Source of the DNA: Liolophura sinensis
Lineage: Eukaryota; Mollusca; Polyplacophora; Chitonida; Chitonidae
Direction of reading: 5' to 3'
DNA: 64,000 nucleotides
Assembly: GCF_032854445.1 (NCBI RefSeq)
Contig: NC_088300.1
Location: forward strand, 50,192,984 to 50,256,983
Shown here: piece after piece, positions 59,712 to 64,000 of the stretch
How positions within the stretch are numbered: position 1 is the stretch's first letter
Layout of the letters: each line of letters starts with the position of its first letter
Position numbers and translations under genes: made by a program
The notes under the pieces: generated by a model
What the model was told of the DNA's origin: nothing
Database searches by the model: none
What the model saw: the letters and a program-made list of their open reading frames with translations, nothing else

Positions 59712-62700
59712 CTGATGATATCTGTTATGACTTTTACATTTATGCAAATCATGTTCAATGTAATCTAGATTCTCTGGCGTCTCTTATAGCACTGTTACTG
59801 CAGAGGGATTGACAGGATTCATCAAAATCATGTTCAATGAAACATGAAATATCAGACATCCTTATATCTGTGTTTAACTCCTTGTCTGTGGTGGAAAACC
59901 TTTAGATACAAATTATATATCAAGCGAGATTTCAAATCTCAACACATTTTGTTCCATAGCAATGTTCCTTTTCACTCATGATCGAAAGGATTTATACAAA
60001 TCATGCTGAGTGCAATCTTCATTCATCATTGAAGATCAGATATCATTTGCAATTGCACTTTAATTCACTTTGCTTGATACCGGGTTAATTTCTTACTATA
60101 TTCATTTGGTCAGCCCATTTTGGATACTGTTTGTAAACCGATCAAGTGAGTTATAAACTGGGAATATACAAGGCTCCTAATGGCTACGAACAATAAACGT
60201 ATTAATGTCTAGATTTAACACTTTATTATGACACTTGGAATGTTGCGGCAAGTTCTGTCTTGAGGATGGGATTAGTGATTACGCTTATTCTTTGAATAAG
60301 GGAATGGGATTGGAATTTTTGTAAAAATTAGAGTCGAGTTATTACCAATTTCCAAAACAATTAACAACACAAACCACATAAGACCTAAAGAAGTAAATAA
60401 AGTAGAAAATTAAGACGGATTCATGTCAGTAGTCAGTAGGTTTGAAAATTGACGTAAACACGCGAGGAATGTTTACAAGTTTATACTGGAGCTGGATCGT
60501 AACATGCTAGTTTATAAGTAGTTGTTAATATATATATATATATCATATAGAAAAAGATAGAACAAAAGTATTCGGTAGCTGCTGCTTGATTTCTCTGAAT
60601 AAGGGTGATGCTCACTATTTCTAGAACTCCCGATTAGATAAAGATAGCTTCCAGGAAATATCATCGCATTATATAGGCAATTACAGATAACGTCCATTAC
60701 TCACAGTCCTTGTGGGTGATCAAAGCATTGTGGAAATTACTTTACTTAGGTCAAGGACGTTAATTTTCCCACTACAAAGCCTGTCCACCAATACATTTTC
60801 GAAACGTCCGTTGTTTCTTATTTGAACTTTCAAACATATGAAGACTTTAAGAATTTATCATCATCCACCTTTTGAAAAGTATGGCGGTAGTCTAGCCATT
60901 TTTTCTGCCAAGAAAATATGCATGTATAAGCATTCATCTCTTTACATATATGTGTTTTCGAGGAACAAAATAAATATTTTATCCAAATTGAAAATATCCA
61001 AAATCCACAATAAAATTTCACCTAACTGATATATTTAGACGAGATCCACTATATTCAGTTCACAAGGGCTACGTTCATGATTTCATATATCCTTTCTCGC
61101 CTTAATGAAAGAGTCAATTTTCTTGAGCTACACATGCACTCCTGGTATTTTTTATTGAACCTTGTATAGGAACTGAGCATTACGCGAAAAAACCTTTTGA
61201 AATAAGGCTTTTCGTGTGGATATGTATGTATCAAACACGCTATCAATTTCAATTACTTTCCATGCAGGGGAAATGAGTTTATATCTTCCAGATGTCATTG
61301 AAGACTAAAAACTATAATACCGCCTTATATAATTCCTGGAATATACTTTCCAGGAGCTTTTACATGACTCCCATCTATCTTCAGTGTATCTCAATTATGT
61401 TTTACATACATGCAACATTTTGCAAAAAGTGAACTTGCAAATAAGAGAGCGTTGTCTATATTTTAATTCAACGGGTATTTTTTTTATATCCAGCAATACA
61501 ATACACATGTGATCTTCTGGTCATCGTTGGTCCGGTGGCAAAATCTCGTTTTTATGTTTATCCCTGATAAAACTGTTCAAATGTTGTCAGTGCTATCGCC
61601 TTGGGAATTATGAAGAGTTCAGGAATCTAATCGCTTTACATACTGCCAGGGCAAGGACACCTTGTGCCTACAAGCGCCAAACATCACATCACCAAATGCA
61701 ATCCATACTGCATGTGTTAATGCACTGTGCAAATAAAAGTAAGATTTGTGTTTAAAGTTTCAGGCTATGGTATAACTAGAAAATCTACTCAAATTTGTTT
61801 ATTTCTTAATTCTTTGGACAGTATTTTTGAATGTGTCCTTTCCCTTTACCTATATAAATTTTTTTCTGTTTGAGAATCACGAAATTACACAGATGCGTTT
61901 TTTGATTTTAACGAATTGTTTAACATAAGTATCATTTAAGTATTGAAACATTTTATGTCGCATGTTTTGTGCATAAAGTGTAGAACTGTGCTAAGCTAAT
62001 ATTTAACAACACTTGCAGTTCAAACTGTAAAACGTAGAGCATGTTACACTTATTATAAAATCGGGATGTGAAAGTAACAAAATCGTGTACGTCTTATTTC
62101 GTAATCAGTTACGTGGAACGACGCTTTCAAGAGAAAACAATTTTGTCCCGCATATACATATGTATGTATTTCCAAGAAATAGTAAATGTGCGGTTAGCGG
62201 CATTTTAATTGTTCTCGTTGTCCAGAATTTATAACGTTCTAATAAAAAATAATTATAATCCATTCAATTGTTTTCTGTAATATAATCATCCTGCATAAAA
62301 GGTTGAAAAGGAAGACATCAGAAACCGTCAAAAGCATACGATGCAAGTTATGTTTTTTTTTTTTTTTTTGCGATATCCATAAATTTATTTCTTTATTAAT
62401 ATAAATGCCTAAACCACTGCGGGTATAAAAAATCGCATACATTTATATTCTGTAAATGATAATATATATAGTAAATATCGAACACTAAAATATGCTAATG
62501 ACATGTACCACATGCAGGGCAACTGTTGCTGCTATTCTGTTTGCATGTTAGATATAAAATGAAATACAGACATTTCCAAGCTCAATTCCTAGAAAATGCT
62601 AAACGTTTCACTATAATATAATTGGTTTTACATGAGACTATCCCACATAGACCGGTTATCCTACGTTATATATACAGCGAAACTTGTTGTAAGAGGAAGC

Positions 62701-63610
62701 GATGGAAGAGACACCAAAAGTAAAATAAAATGCCTTGTATATAGCTGATGACCGCCAGCTATGTATTGTGTATAGATATGTAAAAAAATGCAGTTAAATG
62801 ATGCGAAATTAACTGATTAAATTTCGATTTACGATGTCGACGTAACGTTATTTTTGAAGAATTTTCCTTGTTCTAAATATGCCCCTGTTATACATTTTCC
62901 TCAAGCGATCACCATATAGTTGCTGAAAAAAAGGAACACGTCACTTTGAGGAACTTTAAAGAGGCAAATATACAACCTTATATGATGAAATTTACCCCAC
63001 CACATATTTATACGCTGATTTAATGCCTCAGCTTTCAACATACAGTATTTACATACATGATTATTTAATTTTTTTGTGCACGAGTTGTTCAAATCTATAC
63101 AGGCGGGGGGGGGGACAATTTCTGATTTGTAATTTTTGTTAGTACGGTGGTTCCGTTTATGGAAGTAAATTTGCATGTAGACACTTGTTCAAATGGCTCC
63201 TTGAATGGGAAATTAAAAGTACTGACTGGGTATGTGTGGGAAGACATCTTATGTGCAAAATGTTCCCTATCCACTGTTTCCAAATTTTGGCAGCAAATAT
63301 TTGCGTACGGTACCGGTAACATTTTCTTGTATTATGTGGTGATAACGGGGAAGTGGGGGAGGATCACTAATCTTAAAATGAATAACATGACTGAAACAAC
63401 GGGATGTAGTTTCAATGCTATATTTCAAAACAAACTCGCTGAAGTTCAGCTTTCATCAGCAGAGTAAGATACCAACTGACTAAATCTTGCATACAATCAC
63501 AAATTTTCAGCATACTACAATCGCGACTCTAGTATTATACTCCATAGTTGTGGCCTTCGGCTTTTCATTGGTAACGTGAAATGTCGTAAACGTAAATCGT
63601 TTATTAGTTT
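59712..63610. other. Intergenic, mostly nothing recognised
   Basis: AT-rich sequence with a short TA run at 60529-60543 and G-run at 63103-63114. One 106-codon plus-strand frame at 63147-63467 (peptide includes GYVWEDILCAKCSL and KFWQQIFAYGTG) has no recognised family, signal peptide or splice partner and is probably chance. Confidence 0.4.
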
Positions 63611-63623
63611 ATGCTGTTTATTA

Positions 63624-63836
63624 TTTATTTATTTGATTGGTGTTTTACACCGTACTCAAGAATATTTCACTTATACGACCAGAATTAGTATGGGAGGAAA
63701 CCGGGCAGAGCCTGGGGGAAACCCACCACCATCCGCAGGTTGCTACCAGATCTTCCCACGTACGGCCGGTGATGAAGCCAGCATGAGCTGGACTTGAACT
63801 TACAGCGACCGCATTTGGTCATTACATTGGGCCCCG
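63624..63836 (-). mobile_element. tRNA-derived SINE with target-site duplication
   Basis: TTTA tail, body and a shortened head. Flanked by an exact 12-bp duplication TGCTGTTTATTA (63612-63623 and 63837-63848). Confidence 0.92.
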
Positions 63837-64000
63837 TGCTGTTTATTAGTGCTCTGAATTAGTCTTACTGTATCACATTGCCAAACCCATTTGTTTTGAA
63901 TCAAGATCTCGTCTATGCCTTGTGAAGGCAATGTAAAGGAATCTGTCAAGATAGTAATCACGCCGCAATCAACAGAAACATCCATGGCTGACCTCATATA

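Overview
The window is eukaryotic, AT-rich and repeat-dense, with short split genes, spliceosomal introns (GT..AG), TATA boxes, tRNA-derived SINEs, a dead non-LTR retrotransposon, a solo LTR and many minisatellites. The SINE with a central block reading GCCGTACTCAAGAATATTTC (in one orientation) and a TAAA-type tail, and the second SINE ending in ACGACGTTAAACC plus ACTC repeats, are types I associate with molluscs and other lophotrochozoans. I therefore think this is a mollusc genome, but the sequence alone does not prove it.

The main content is five split genes for small secreted helical proteins. They fall into two subfamilies. Subfamily 1 is three plus-strand genes: A (181-1581, partly uncertain), B (19162-21296) and C (23897-26857). 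Subfamily 2 is two convergent genes: D (plus, 39099-43157) and E (minus, 56304-51566). Each was assembled exon by exon. B to E share one plan: a TATA box, a tiny first coding exon (13-34 nt) whose intron splits the signal peptide in phase 1, then only phase-0 introns, and a large last exon that would carry helices B, C and D of a four-helix bundle. All have predicted N-glycosylation sites and several cysteines. This phase 1-0-0(-0) pattern with a split signal peptide is the one known for vertebrate helical cytokine genes (growth hormone / IL-6 / LIF type). My inference is that the window holds a cluster of undescribed molluscan class-I-like helical cytokines, possible ligands for a gp130/Domeless-type JAK-STAT receptor. 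D and E also end in long Arg/Lys-rich tails that could bind glycosaminoglycans.

Layout: 0-1.6 kb gene A; 1.6-5.6 kb minisatellites (62-, 42- and 22-bp); 5.6-14 kb intergenic with SINE copies; 14-17.9 kb a locally amplified repeat family; 19.1-21.3 kb gene B; 22.5 kb second-type SINE; 23.8-26.9 kb gene C; 27.5-30.4 kb dead LINE; 32.1-36.6 kb a large 67-73-bp satellite split by a solo LTR at 34.5-35.3 kb; 39.0-43.2 kb gene D, whose first intron is almost filled with 36-bp minisatellites and two SINEs; 43-51.5 kb intergenic with SINEs and a (TA)n tract; 51.6-56.3 kb gene E on the minus strand; 56.4-64 kb mostly intergenic, with a 65-bp tandem repeat and SINE copies.

Limits: no search, alignment or structure prediction was run. 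Exon models rest on splice signals, reading phase and internal similarity between paralogues. Protein function is inferred from architecture, not from a database match.
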